From NCBI RefSeq assembly GCF_018130545.1, contig NZ_JAFCKF010000003.1:186001-250000 (forward strand): DNA of 64,000 nt, in the 5' to 3' direction. The notes beneath the pieces were generated by a model, which saw only the letters and a list, made by a program, of their open reading frames with translations, was not told the origin of the DNA and ran no database searches. Source of the DNA: Bradyrhizobium tropiciagri. GTDB taxonomy: Bacteria; Pseudomonadota; Alphaproteobacteria; Rhizobiales; Xanthobacteraceae. The position numbers and the translations under genes are program-made. Below are positions 17,175 through 25,269 of the stretch, piece after piece (the first letter of the stretch is position 1; each line of letters starts with the position of its first letter).

Positions 17175-18619
17175 GGCTTGCCTCCAATCGTCATCCCGCC
17201 CTCGCCCGCCGCCTGCTTTGTGCCGGCTTCGGCAAAGCCCTTGATCGCCGCCTTCAGATTGCTTTCGGCATCGATCAGGAAGTTCGCCGACGTAACGACC
17301 GCATCGCCCTCGGCGATGCCCTCGCGGATTTCGACATAGCCCTCGCCACGGCGCCCGAGCTTCACCTCGCGCGGCTCGAACCGGCCGTTACCGCGATCGA
17401 GCAGCACCGTCTGGCGGCTCCCGGTATCGAGGATGGCGTTGTCGGCCACCGCGAGCACCGGCGCCGCACTGCCGGTGTCGATCTCGGCGTCGACATACAT
17501 GTCCGGCAGCAGCGCGAGATCGGCGTTCTGCAACTCGATCCGCACCCGCGCGGTGCGCGTCTCCTTGTTGACCTGCGGATAGATCACGCTGATCCGTCCG
17601 GTGAAACTGCGGCCCGGATAGCTCCGCGCACGCACCGTGACCTGCTGCCCGACCACGATGCTGCCGAGATCGCGCTCAGCGACATCGACCAGCGCCCACA
17701 CGACAGACACATCGGCGATCCGGAACAGCACGTCGCCGGGCTGCGCGCGCATGCCCTCGATCGCGGCGCGCTGCAAGACGATGCCGTCGCGCGGCGACAG
17801 CCACTGGATCGCGATCGGGACCGTGCGGCTCTTCTCCATCTCGGCAATGACCGGCTCAGGCACGTCGAGATTGGTCAGCCGCTGCTTGGAGCCGCGCCCA
17901 TAGGGCTCGATCCCGGCGGTCGCCTTCGAGCTGATGGTCGCGACATATTCGGCCGCGGCAGACGAGATCGTCGGGCTGTAGATCTCCATCAGCGGCTGTC
18001 CCTTCGTCACCCGGCTTCCGGTCGTGACGTCCGCAACGCCCTGCACGTAGCTCTCGGCGCGCATCGCAATGACGGAGACGCGACGTTCGTCGAGCTGGAT
18101 CGTGCCGGGCGCCCGCACCAGCGTGCGGATGCGGCGCATTTCCGTGGCTTCCGACGTGACGCCGGTGCGCTGGATCTTGCCCGATGACAGCGTGATCGAA
18201 CCGTCATCGCTGTCTTCACCGTCGTAGACGGGGATGTAGTCCATCCCCATGGAGTCCTTCTTCGGCACCGGCGAGGTGTCGGGAAGGCCCATCGGGTTGC
18301 GATAATATTTGACCTTGCGCTCGCTCTTCGCGGCGGTGGCCTTCATCTCCGCCGGCTGCATGGCGTCGTCGGCTTCCTTGTCGGCGTCCGGGAAAACCGG
18401 CAGATAATCGCGTCCGTCAGACGTCTGCTTCGGCGTCGCCGAATACAGCTGCTTGCCGTCGGGATCGCGGTAGTAGATCGGCGCAGCGCTCTCCGCCGCA
18501 CGCGCGGCGGAGACGATGGCAGCGGTCGCCGGTCGCGGCGACAGGCCACGAGCGGTCCATGCGACGCCTGCCGATGCGGCGATCGCAACGGCAGCGCCGG
18601 CCCAGATGAGGCGGCTCAT
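17171..18619 (-). CDS. cusB: CusB-type efflux periplasmic adaptor with metal-binding N-terminus
   Basis: A 482-residue membrane-fusion protein. After an N-terminal signal-anchor there are two heavy-metal-binding modules (YYRDPDGKQLYSATP near 50, YYRNPMGLPDTSPVPK near 105), each ending in a DYxPVxD/E motif. The rest is the barrel-sandwich/lipoyl and coiled-coil adaptor (KGQPLMEIYSPTISSA, VWALVDVAERDLGSIVVG). It takes Cu(I) from CusF and hands it to CusA while bridging to the outer channel. It is coupled by 4-bp overlaps to both the YtkA-like gene before it and cusA after it. Confidence 0.92.
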   Translation of the reverse strand: MSRLIWAGAAVAIAASAGVAWTARGLSPRPATAAIVSAARAAESAAPIYYRDPDGKQLYSATPKQTSDGRDYLPVFPDADKEADDAMQPAEMKATAAKSERKVKYYRNPMGLPDTSPVPKKDSMGMDYIPVYDGEDSDDGSITLSSGKIQRTGVTSEATEMRRIRTLVRAPGTIQLDERRVSVIAMRAESYVQGVADVTTGSRVTKGQPLMEIYSPTISSAAAEYVATISSKATAGIEPYGRGSKQRLTNLDVPEPVIAEMEKSRTVPIAIQWLSPRDGIVLQRAAIEGMRAQPGDVLFRIADVSVVWALVDVAERDLGSIVVGQQVTVRARSYPGRSFTGRISVIYPQVNKETRTARVRIELQNADLALLPDMYVDAEIDTGSAAPVLAVADNAILDTGSRQTVLLDRGNGRFEPREVKLGRRGEGYVEIREGIAEGDAVVTSANFLIDAESNLKAAIKGFAEAGTKQAAGEGGMTIGGKP

Positions 18620-19017
18620 TTCTCGGCCGTAACGACGAGCTTGTTCTCGACCGAGCCGGTCTCGCCCTGCACCTTGGCGCCGAGTGACAATTGCCAGCGG
18701 CCGGCCATGCCGAAGGTCGCCTTGAAGCGATACGTGCCCGGTTCGGTGCCCGGCATCGGCGTCACCTTGGTGGCCATCTCCTGCATACCGTCGGGCGCCA
18801 TGTCGAGCCGGGTCGAGAAGATGACCGCATCCGGCACGGACTTTCCGGTGGCCTTGTCGACCAGCCGCACCGTGACGACGCGGTCGGCGCCGGCCTTGAC
18901 CGTCGGCTGCACGAGCTGGAATTCGTAGTTCTTGATTTCGGCGTGGGCGGGAAATGCCGTTACGGCAACGCCGATCAGCGCGGCCGCAGCGGCGCGCGCA
19001 AGCTGCAAAGACTTCAT
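18616..19017 (-). CDS. YtkA-like periplasmic protein of the cus operon
   Basis: A 133-residue exported protein from ATG 19017. A signal peptide (MKSLQLARAAAAALIG...AHA) precedes an immunoglobulin-like beta domain (YEFQLVQPTVKAGADRVV, PDAVIFSTRLDMAPDGM, GTYRFKATFGMAGRWQ) of the YtkA/FixH-related family. Met residues in the DMAPDGMQEM segment resemble those of copper-handling beta proteins. It overlaps cusB by 4 bp, so it is translated with the pump and probably handles metal in the periplasm; this is inference from context. The ATG at 19017 is preferred over an upstream TTG-type extension because the signal peptide begins there. Confidence 0.8.
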   Translation of the reverse strand: MKSLQLARAAAAALIGVAVTAFPAHAEIKNYEFQLVQPTVKAGADRVVTVRLVDKATGKSVPDAVIFSTRLDMAPDGMQEMATKVTPMPGTEPGTYRFKATFGMAGRWQLSLGAKVQGETGSVENKLVVTAEK

Positions 19018-19119
19018 TGGTTGTGATCCTCGATACGTCTGATGAACCGCGTCAGCGGCATGCAAAGGCACGCGCGCCGTCAGGCGCACGCGTCAGCGAT
19101 CAGGCGCTTTCAGCGCCTG

Positions 19120-19551
19120 TCAGACGTGGGTTCGAGGCGGATGATCGGGCGGCTTGGCGCCGAGATCGTCGAGCAGGCGGTCGTCACGCGCGGCAAATCT
19201 GCTGAGCTGCGGATCACGCTTGACCAGCGACGCCGTGCCGGCAGGAATCGGCAGCGGAATGCTCAGCATGCAGAGTGCGAGGAACGGACAGTCCTCGCAG
19301 CCCTTGCTCTTCGACTGGTCCGGACAGCACGGCATGTTCTCCGCCATCGCCTGGTCAGACATGGCCTGATCGAACATAACGTGGTCCGACATGGCTTCGT
19401 GACCGGGCATCGCCTGCATCGCGGCGGCCGAGGCATCGGGCATCATCCGGGCAAACGCCGGCGCCACGGGCGCGAGCAACAGCCCGGCCGTGACCAGCAA
19501 CAGAATCCAGAGATTGGCGAGCCGCCTCAGATGCATGCCCACTTGTCGCAT
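19120..19551 (-). CDS. Met/Cys-rich exported protein leading the cus operon
   Basis: A 143-residue protein with a signal-anchor (LWILLLVTAGLLLAPVAPAFA), a Met/Asp/Ala-rich segment (DHVMFDQAMSDQAMAENM) and a Cys cluster (PCCPDQSKSKGCEDCPFLALC) followed by a Leu/Pro-rich part. It has the same outline as the His/Met/Cys-rich protein at 13.4 kb and, like it, is the first gene of a metal-resistance transcript (followed after 102 bp by YtkA-like, cusB, cusA). The metal-ligand richness suggests a sensor or sponge function. No family recognised. Confidence 0.7.
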   Translation of the reverse strand: MRQVGMHLRRLANLWILLLVTAGLLLAPVAPAFARMMPDASAAAMQAMPGHEAMSDHVMFDQAMSDQAMAENMPCCPDQSKSKGCEDCPFLALCMLSIPLPIPAGTASLVKRDPQLSRFAARDDRLLDDLGAKPPDHPPRTHV

Positions 19552-19627
19552 GTTCCCGAGCTGCCTGCAAATGCGGCGGACTTCACGATCCCGCCAGCTG
19601 CATGTCGCGAGAGGGCGAATACGGCTC

Positions 19628-19642
19628 TTGATACCGTATCAA
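19628..19642. promoter_or_regulatory. Perfect 15-bp palindrome upstream of the cus transcript
   Basis: TTGATACCGTATCAA has perfect 7-bp arms around one central base and lies 76 bp upstream of the Met/Cys-rich gene. It resembles an operator of a dimeric repressor; the spacing of the half sites (TTGAT-N5-ATCAA) is one base too long for a FixK/FNR box. The regulator is unknown. Confidence 0.4.
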
Positions 19643-19649
19643 ACTCGCC

Positions 19650-19790
19650 GTCGTCCTGGCGAAGGCCAGGACCCATTACCCCAAATGGCAATTGCTGCGC
19701 GAAGCTGGGGCCACAGCTCGCTCCGACAACGGGAGCCTGTGGTTATGGGTCCCTGCTCCCGTGCGCAATTGCGCACTAGGCAGGGACGAC
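19650..19790. repeat. Long inverted intergenic repeat
   Basis: Ends with CAGGGACGAC and contains internal mirror segments such as GGACCCATTACC and GGTTATGGGTCC, so the two halves can fold together. A closely related element with GTCGTCCCTG and GGTTATGGGTCC ends is at 63.2 kb. Such elements recur between genes in Bradyrhizobium and have no coding content. Confidence 0.6.
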
Positions 19791-19839
19791 ACTGCCATTG
19801 CGGCAATCGGATCAGCCCAATTCGCTATCCACGCCCCCC

Positions 19840-21432
19840 TCACCGCATCAACGCCTCGACCTCCTTGCGGAACGCCTGGCGGGAGCCGTCGCGGGAGTAG
19901 AACATGTGGCCGCCGGGGTAGACCACGAGCCTGGTGCGGCTCGGACCTGCGAAGGCGGGCAGCTGGTCGAGGATGATCTTCGAAGCGAAATACGGCGTCG
20001 CGAGATCGAACAGGCCGTGGCCGATCAGGAGTTTCAGCTTCGGATCGAGCGCCAGCATCTGGCGCAGCTGCGTCACCGACTCCGCCGGATTGATGCCGTG
20101 ACCGAACTCCCAGGCCTTGTTCACGCTTTCACTGAGCAGCTGATAGGAGCCGTCCGGCCGCCAGTTCAGCTTGCGCGTGGTGAGATCGACCGCGGCGCTG
20201 GTCAGCGGCGCCATCAGGGGGTCGCCGGACGGGTCATTGAAATGGAAGTAGCTCGAATCCGGATAGGGATCGAAGCCTTCGACCGAGGCGTCGTAGCGGC
20301 CGGTGACCTTGCCGTTCTTGCGATCGAACTCGCGGCGGAATTCGCCGATGTCGAAACGGCCGGCGAGCCTGCGGCTCACCGCCTGATCGATGCCGGTCAG
20401 ATCAGCGACCTTGTCGGCGAGCCGCGTGGTGGCCTCGGTGTCGGCCTGGCCTTTGATGAGATCGAGCATGAAATCGCTTCGCGCATAGCGCTCGACGTCG
20501 GCCAGATCGTCACGCGTCACCGGCCCCTTCACCTGGCGCGCGACCGCCGTCATGGTCGGCAGGCTCGCGACATACTGCAGGATGCTGGAGCCGGTATATT
20601 CGCGGAAATCCAGCACCGGCGAGATCAGCACCAGGCCGCGCACGCCGACGCCCTGCTGCATTTGCAGATTGCGCACCACCTTGGGCCCGCGAATGCCGCC
20701 ATAGCTTTCGCCGGTGACATATTTCGGCGAGGTCAGCCGGTCGTATTTCTCCAGCCAGCGGCGGATCACCAGCGCGACCGAATTGGCGTCGCCGTCGACG
20801 CTGAAGAAGCGCTTGCGCGCCTCCTCGGAGGTGGTGACGAAGCGGCTGTAGCCGGTGCCGACCGGATCGATGAAGACGAGATCGGTGAAGTCGAGCCAGG
20901 TGTCGGCATTGGGTTGCAGATCGGGCGAGGCCGAAGACACCGCGCCGTCGCCATCGAACGACAGCCGCCACGGCCCGACATTGCCGAATTGCAGCCAGGC
21001 CGACGCGGAGCCCGGCCCGCCATTAAACAGGAAGGTCACCGGGCGGTTGGCCTTATCGGCGCCGTCGAGTTGATAGGACGTGTAGGCGATGTCGGCGAGC
21101 GGCTCGCCCTTGTCGTCGAACACGCGGATCGAACCCGCGGTCGCGCTGAAGTTCAGCGTGCGGCCGGGCAGCGCCACCATTTGCTTTGTGGTGGAATCCG
21201 GCGGCAGGCGGTGCTGCTCGGGGGTCGGCGCGTTGGCCGCAGCGCCGGAGCCGGCCTCGCCGCGCCCTGCCCGCCCCTTCTGGCCGCTCGGGTTCTGGCT
21301 GCTTGGCGCCTGCGCGCTCGGCGACGGCGATGGCTGCGGGGCCTCATCCTCGGCCCTCGCCACGGTTGCGAGGCAGGCCACCAGCAACGCCGCGGTGAGC
21401 CGTGTCGCAAAACTGTTAGCCATGCCGTTCAC
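19840..21432 (-). CDS. S10-family serine carboxypeptidase
   Basis: A 530-residue secreted peptidase. A signal peptide (ALLVACLATVARA) is followed by a Pro/Ser-rich linker to residue 75. The catalytic domain has the S10 landmarks: FLFNGGPGSASAW (136-148), FIDPVGTGYSR (187-197), the nucleophile Ser243 in GESYGG, Asp in GHGLFDLATP near 480 and His in PGGHMFY near 510. The enzyme releases C-terminal residues from peptides, most active at acid pH in the family. It is divergent from nadK. Confidence 0.9.
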   Translation of the reverse strand: MNGMANSFATRLTAALLVACLATVARAEDEAPQPSPSPSAQAPSSQNPSGQKGRAGRGEAGSGAAANAPTPEQHRLPPDSTTKQMVALPGRTLNFSATAGSIRVFDDKGEPLADIAYTSYQLDGADKANRPVTFLFNGGPGSASAWLQFGNVGPWRLSFDGDGAVSSASPDLQPNADTWLDFTDLVFIDPVGTGYSRFVTTSEEARKRFFSVDGDANSVALVIRRWLEKYDRLTSPKYVTGESYGGIRGPKVVRNLQMQQGVGVRGLVLISPVLDFREYTGSSILQYVASLPTMTAVARQVKGPVTRDDLADVERYARSDFMLDLIKGQADTEATTRLADKVADLTGIDQAVSRRLAGRFDIGEFRREFDRKNGKVTGRYDASVEGFDPYPDSSYFHFNDPSGDPLMAPLTSAAVDLTTRKLNWRPDGSYQLLSESVNKAWEFGHGINPAESVTQLRQMLALDPKLKLLIGHGLFDLATPYFASKIILDQLPAFAGPSRTRLVVYPGGHMFYSRDGSRQAFRKEVEALMR

Positions 21433-21585
21433 TCCCTGGGCCGATGTTTACGCATTCCGCCTTCAAACTGCGGTAGCTTGGCGACACCGGTATGGCATCT
21501 GGTCCGTTTCCGGACCATCTCGACAAGGTCGCCCGGGATGTATAGACGAGCGCGGCGTATTCCGGGCCAAACGAGTTCGTGAGCG

Positions 21586-22365
21586 ATGGCTAGCCCCAAG
21601 CGGTATGACAAGATCGCCTTTGTCGCCAGTGCGAGCGCGGAAGCGCAGACCGCGCTCGAGCAGCTGACCGCGATGTACGGCAACCATCTACCTGCCGATG
21701 CCGACGTCGTGGTTGCGCTCGGCGGCGACGGCTTGATGCTGCAAACGCTGCACGCCAACATGCGCAGCAACAAGCCGATCTACGGCATGCACCGCGGCAC
21801 CGTCGGCTTCCTGATGAACGAATATTCGACGCATGATCTGCGCACCCGGCTTTCCGCCGCGCGGGAGTCGCTGATCAATCCGCTGCTGATGCGCGCGACC
21901 GACATCCACGGCGCCGTGCATCTGCATCACGCGATCAACGAGGTCGCGCTGTTCCGGCAGACCTACCAGGTTGCCAAGCTGCGCATCCTGATCGACGAGC
22001 ACGAGCGGATGCCCGAGCTGATGGCCGACGGCATCCTGGTGGCGACGCCGGCCGGCTCGACCGCCTACAACCTCTCCGCCCAGGGTCCGATCCTGCCGAT
22101 CAACGCCGCGCTGCTGGCGCTGACCCCGATCAGCGCGTTCCGGCCACGACGCTGGCGCGGCGCGCTGCTGCCGAACTCCGCCTTCGTGGTGATCGAGGTG
22201 ATCGAGGGCGAGAAGCGCCCGGTCGCTGCGGTCGCCGACCATGACGAGGTCCGCGACGTCCGCCGCGTCGAGATCCTCTCCGACAAGACCATCGCGATGC
22301 GGATGCTGTTCGATCCCGGCCACTCGCTGGAAGAGCGTATCCTGCGCGAGCAGTTCGGATATTGA
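21586..22365 (+). CDS. nadK: NAD kinase
   Basis: A 259-residue enzyme phosphorylating NAD to NADP. The phosphate-binding GGDG motif is at residues 46-49, the conserved NE pair at 118-119 and the Gly/Ser-rich [15 protein letters not shown] loop at 154-168. Length is normal for alphaproteobacterial NadK, which is shorter at the N-terminus than E. coli NadK. The ATG at 21586 is preceded by a purine-rich GAGCG. It lies 153 bp from the divergent S10 peptidase. Confidence 0.95.
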   Translation: MASPKRYDKIAFVASASAEAQTALEQLTAMYGNHLPADADVVVALGGDGLMLQTLHANMRSNKPIYGMHRGTVGFLMNEYSTHDLRTRLSAARESLINPLLMRATDIHGAVHLHHAINEVALFRQTYQVAKLRILIDEHERMPELMADGILVATPAGSTAYNLSAQGPILPINAALLALTPISAFRPRRWRGALLPNSAFVVIEVIEGEKRPVAAVADHDEVRDVRRVEILSDKTIAMRMLFDPGHSLEERILREQFGY

Positions 22366-22484
22366 CCGCGGCACGCCTCCCCTAGCTCCGCCTTGCCCGG
22401 CAACCAATCATTAACCCCGGGCGGGATATGGTTAACGTTGGGTAATACCGCGTTTGGCCCGGTATGCCCCTTCGGGACCGGACC

Positions 22485-23030
22485 ATGTATCGCATTGATT
22501 TCAACAAGCTGCGGTTCTTGATTTGCGACGACAATCCGCACATGCGCCGCATCCTGCGCACGCTGCTGCATTCGTTCGGTGCACGCGAAGTCTATGAGGC
22601 CGAGGACGGCGCCACCGCACTCGAAATGTATACGCACTATGTGCCCGACATCGTCATCACCGACTGGTCGATGCCGATCTTCGACGGGCTCGAGCTCGCG
22701 CAAATGATCCGGCAGCCGGAATCCAAGGGCAATCCCTACGCACCGATCATCATGCTGACCGGGCATTCCGAGAAGCGCCGCGTCACGGTGGCGCGCGATG
22801 CCGGCGTCACCGAATTCCTGGCCAAGCCGATCTCGGCCAAGGGCCTCTACCAGCGGATCATGAACGTGGTTGCCAATCCGCGCCCGTTCATCAAGACCAA
22901 GACCTATTTCGGCCCCGACCGCCGCCGCAACACCACCAACACCTATATCGGCCCCGAACGCCGCGGCAGCGGCGAGGTCGAAATCCTGCAGCAGCCGTCG
23001 CTGCTCGAGAAGGCGCGCTCCGCGATCTAG
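22485..23030 (+). CDS. Single-receiver response regulator with repeated GPxRR tail
   Basis: A 181-residue protein from ATG 22485 (MYRIDFNKLR). The receiver domain has the acidic pair Asp15-Asp16, the phospho-acceptor Asp60 (VITDWSMP), the conserved Thr (LTGHSE) and Lys (LAKPIS). After residue 125 comes no known output domain but two similar short motifs, TYFGPDRRR and TYIGPERRG. The next gene, 9 bp downstream, encodes an Hpt protein, a likely phosphotransfer partner. An earlier in-frame ATG (22464) is possible but adds little. Confidence 0.88.
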   Translation: MYRIDFNKLRFLICDDNPHMRRILRTLLHSFGAREVYEAEDGATALEMYTHYVPDIVITDWSMPIFDGLELAQMIRQPESKGNPYAPIIMLTGHSEKRRVTVARDAGVTEFLAKPISAKGLYQRIMNVVANPRPFIKTKTYFGPDRRRNTTNTYIGPERRGSGEVEILQQPSLLEKARSAI

Positions 23031-23039
23031 GAAACCGTC

Positions 23040-23630
23040 ATGGCCAAAGACAACTCCAAGGACAAACCCGGCAGCATCGAGATCAAGAGCTTCGGCACGC
23101 ATCACGTGATCACGCAGCCGAACCCGCTGCGCAAGATGCTGCTGCGCGTGCCCGAGAGCGATCTCGACGATCCCGTAGGCCGCGCCGAAAAAGCGCTTGC
23201 CGGATTGTCGGGCGAGTTCAAGGAATGGATGACGATCGAGGCCGACCGCCTCTCCGCCGCGCATGCCACCGTGCTGCGCGAGGGCTTCAGCGACAAGACC
23301 CGCGACGAGCTGTTCCGCGCCGCGCACGACATCAAGGGCGATGCCGCGACGTTCGGCTATCCGTCGGCGGCGGCGGCGGCCGAAAGCCTGTGCCGCATCA
23401 TCGAGCACGCGCCGGATCTTTCCGCCGTGCCGCCGCAGCTGATTGCCCACCACATCAATGCCGTGCAGGCGATCGTGCGCAACCGCACCAAGCTCGATAC
23501 CGCTGTTGTGGCCGGCGTGCTGAGCAAGCAGCTCCGCGGTATCGCCGATGAATTCCTGACCCACGCCAACCGCGACCGGCCCGAGCATCTCGAGGCAATC
23601 CTCGCACCGAGCATCGCGCCAGGCGAATAG
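23040..23630 (+). CDS. Hpt-domain phosphotransfer protein
   Basis: A 196-residue cytosolic protein whose C-terminal half is a four-helix Hpt domain; the phosphorylatable His is His96 in the motif AAHDIKGDAATFGY. The N-terminal 60 residues are basic and probably flexible. The ribosome binding site AGGAAACC lies just before the ATG and the gene starts 9 bp after the response regulator stop, so the two are co-transcribed and likely exchange phosphate. The histidine kinase is not encoded nearby. Confidence 0.88.
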   Translation: MAKDNSKDKPGSIEIKSFGTHHVITQPNPLRKMLLRVPESDLDDPVGRAEKALAGLSGEFKEWMTIEADRLSAAHATVLREGFSDKTRDELFRAAHDIKGDAATFGYPSAAAAAESLCRIIEHAPDLSAVPPQLIAHHINAVQAIVRNRTKLDTAVVAGVLSKQLRGIADEFLTHANRDRPEHLEAILAPSIAPGE

Positions 23631-23685
23631 CGGCGCGGCCAAAGGCCACGGCTTCAATCATCATCAATTGTGGGAAACGCGGCCC

Positions 23686-24867
23686 TCAGGCCGCGATGAG
23701 ATCGTCGTCGTAGGGCAGCACCGCGACCGCGTCTTCGGCGGCGAGCTCCTCGCAGAACATCCGCGCATCCTCGCGGGCCGACTCGGTCGCGAAGCGGCGC
23801 AGCAGGATCAACAGCGGCTCGGCCGCCGAATGATCGGTCTCGCAATGGGTCAGCACCCGCTCGACCATGCGGCGATGCAGCCGCGCCGCGCCGTCGCCGC
23901 TGTCGACATAGCCGACCTCGTGGCTGGCTTCGAGCGCGACGCGGAACGCGGCGTAGGTGGATTCCGGCAGGCCGGCGCGGCGCAGCAGCGCCTGCAGGCC
24001 GTTGCCGCCGCGGTCGTTCAACAGCGCGGAGACGCGGCCATAGGGCAGCCCGGACAGTTCGGCGAGCGCCGCGCCGAACAGATCGAGATTACCGGACAGC
24101 AGCGCGCGCAGGATCAGCCCAGCGGTGAGCTGACCGGTGGCGCGCAGATGCGTGATCAAATTCTGCATGTCGTCGCCGAACGCGCGCGCGGCGATGTTCA
24201 CCGTCGAGCGTTCGCGCGCCTCGTCCGCGATCCGTTCGGCACGAACGGCACCGAGCCAGTTTCGCGCCACGACGAACTGCGCCAGCGTGTCGGAGAGCTT
24301 GGCGACCAGCGCCAGCCGCGTCGCCGACGGCAGGTCTTCCAGCGCCAGCATCGATTCCCTGATCGCCGCGAGATGGCCGTGGCGCTCGACGATGCGGTCC
24401 CAGGAGAACGGCGCGAGGCCGGCATAGGGATTCTCGATCAGTTCGAGCGCGGCCGCGGCCGAACCGACTTCGGCGATCGCAGCTGCAACGGAAGCCGGCA
24501 GATTGACCCGGCGCGCGATCGCACATTGCATCTCGTCCGAGCCAGTCGCGACGATGTCGACCAGGTCGGCATCGATCAAGAGCGGTGAATGCTCCAGCAA
24601 CGGCAGCGCGATCGCCGGCTGATCGGCCGACAGCGCCTGCACGATCGCAGCCGGCGCCTCCGTGCTGTGCGCGAACACCTCGGCCATCGCCTGGCGAACC
24701 AGCGGCGACGGATCGTCGAGCAGCATCAGCAGCGCGCCTTCCGCCGCAATGCGGTCGTCCTCGGTGAGATCTGAAATGAGCCAAGCCCGGGCCAACGCCC
24801 GCGTCGCCTCTGCCCGCTCGCCTGCCGGAGCGGTCCTAATCCAACTAATGAACTGCCGAACGATCAT
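23686..24867 (-). CDS. DUF2336 domain protein
   Basis: A 393-residue soluble, mostly helical protein, with short repeated HEAT-like helical pairs (RAEATRALARAWLIS, EGALLMLLDDPSPLVRQAMAEVFA, QALSADQPAIALPLLEHSPLL). This is the DUF2336 family of alphaproteobacteria, several members of which neighbour two-component genes and act in motility or cell-cycle signalling. It converges with the Hpt gene, leaving 55 bp. A near-CtrA sequence lies 75 bp upstream. Confidence 0.8.
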   Translation of the reverse strand: MIVRQFISWIRTAPAGERAEATRALARAWLISDLTEDDRIAAEGALLMLLDDPSPLVRQAMAEVFAHSTEAPAAIVQALSADQPAIALPLLEHSPLLIDADLVDIVATGSDEMQCAIARRVNLPASVAAAIAEVGSAAAALELIENPYAGLAPFSWDRIVERHGHLAAIRESMLALEDLPSATRLALVAKLSDTLAQFVVARNWLGAVRAERIADEARERSTVNIAARAFGDDMQNLITHLRATGQLTAGLILRALLSGNLDLFGAALAELSGLPYGRVSALLNDRGGNGLQALLRRAGLPESTYAAFRVALEASHEVGYVDSGDGAARLHRRMVERVLTHCETDHSAAEPLLILLRRFATESAREDARMFCEELAAEDAVAVLPYDDDLIAA

Positions 24868-25269
24868 GGTCCTTCCGGCTTACGCAACGAAACGGCATCG
24901 ACTGACGATGCCAACTACAAGAAAAAATAAACCATGACGCTTAACAAAGGGTTCACCATAAACGTTTGGGATTGTTGACGTTTCGTTAATGCGTTCGGGG
25001 CGCGCGGCTTCGCACGCGCAGCAAGCGGATGATCCTGCCGGCAAGCCGCCTCGCCCCGCCTTCAATCAACTCGGGCTGGACGCCAAGGGCGGCTTGCAAA
25101 ATTTCGGAATAATGGAAGTGTGGCGCTGAGTTGCCCGACATGTCAAGTCGTCATTCGGCCGCCGGCGACCTCCGCCGGCTACTTTGCATGGGGTTGTTTT
25201 CGATGTTTTGGATTTGCGCTACCGCCGCCCTCTGGCGGGCTGATCCGATCAGGATCCGTGCACGCCAGG
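24868..25269. other. 402-bp intergenic region with small hairpins, no gene
   Basis: No credible coding frame. It contains a near-CtrA sequence (TTAACAAAGGGTTCA, 24941-24955) on the DUF2336 promoter side, a perfect 7-bp hairpin GCCGGCG/CGCCGGC near 25163-25181, and a stretch from about 25126 to 25220 (starting TTGCCCGACATGTCAAGTCG) that resembles, from memory, a sequence repeated between Bradyrhizobium genes. Confidence 0.5.
24941..24955. promoter_or_regulatory. Near-match CtrA box upstream of DUF2336 gene
   Basis: TTAA-N7-TTCA differs from the TTAA-N7-TTAA consensus by one base. It lies 74 bp upstream of the DUF2336 start codon. Confidence 0.3.

Noticed and set aside
19628-19642. TTGATACCGTATCAA as a FixK/FNR site
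   Set aside because: Half sites are spaced by five bases instead of four; kept only as an unassigned palindrome.
22432-22446. TTAACGTTGGGTAAT upstream of the response regulator as a CtrA site
   Set aside because: The right half differs from TTAA at two positions, so it is too weak to claim.
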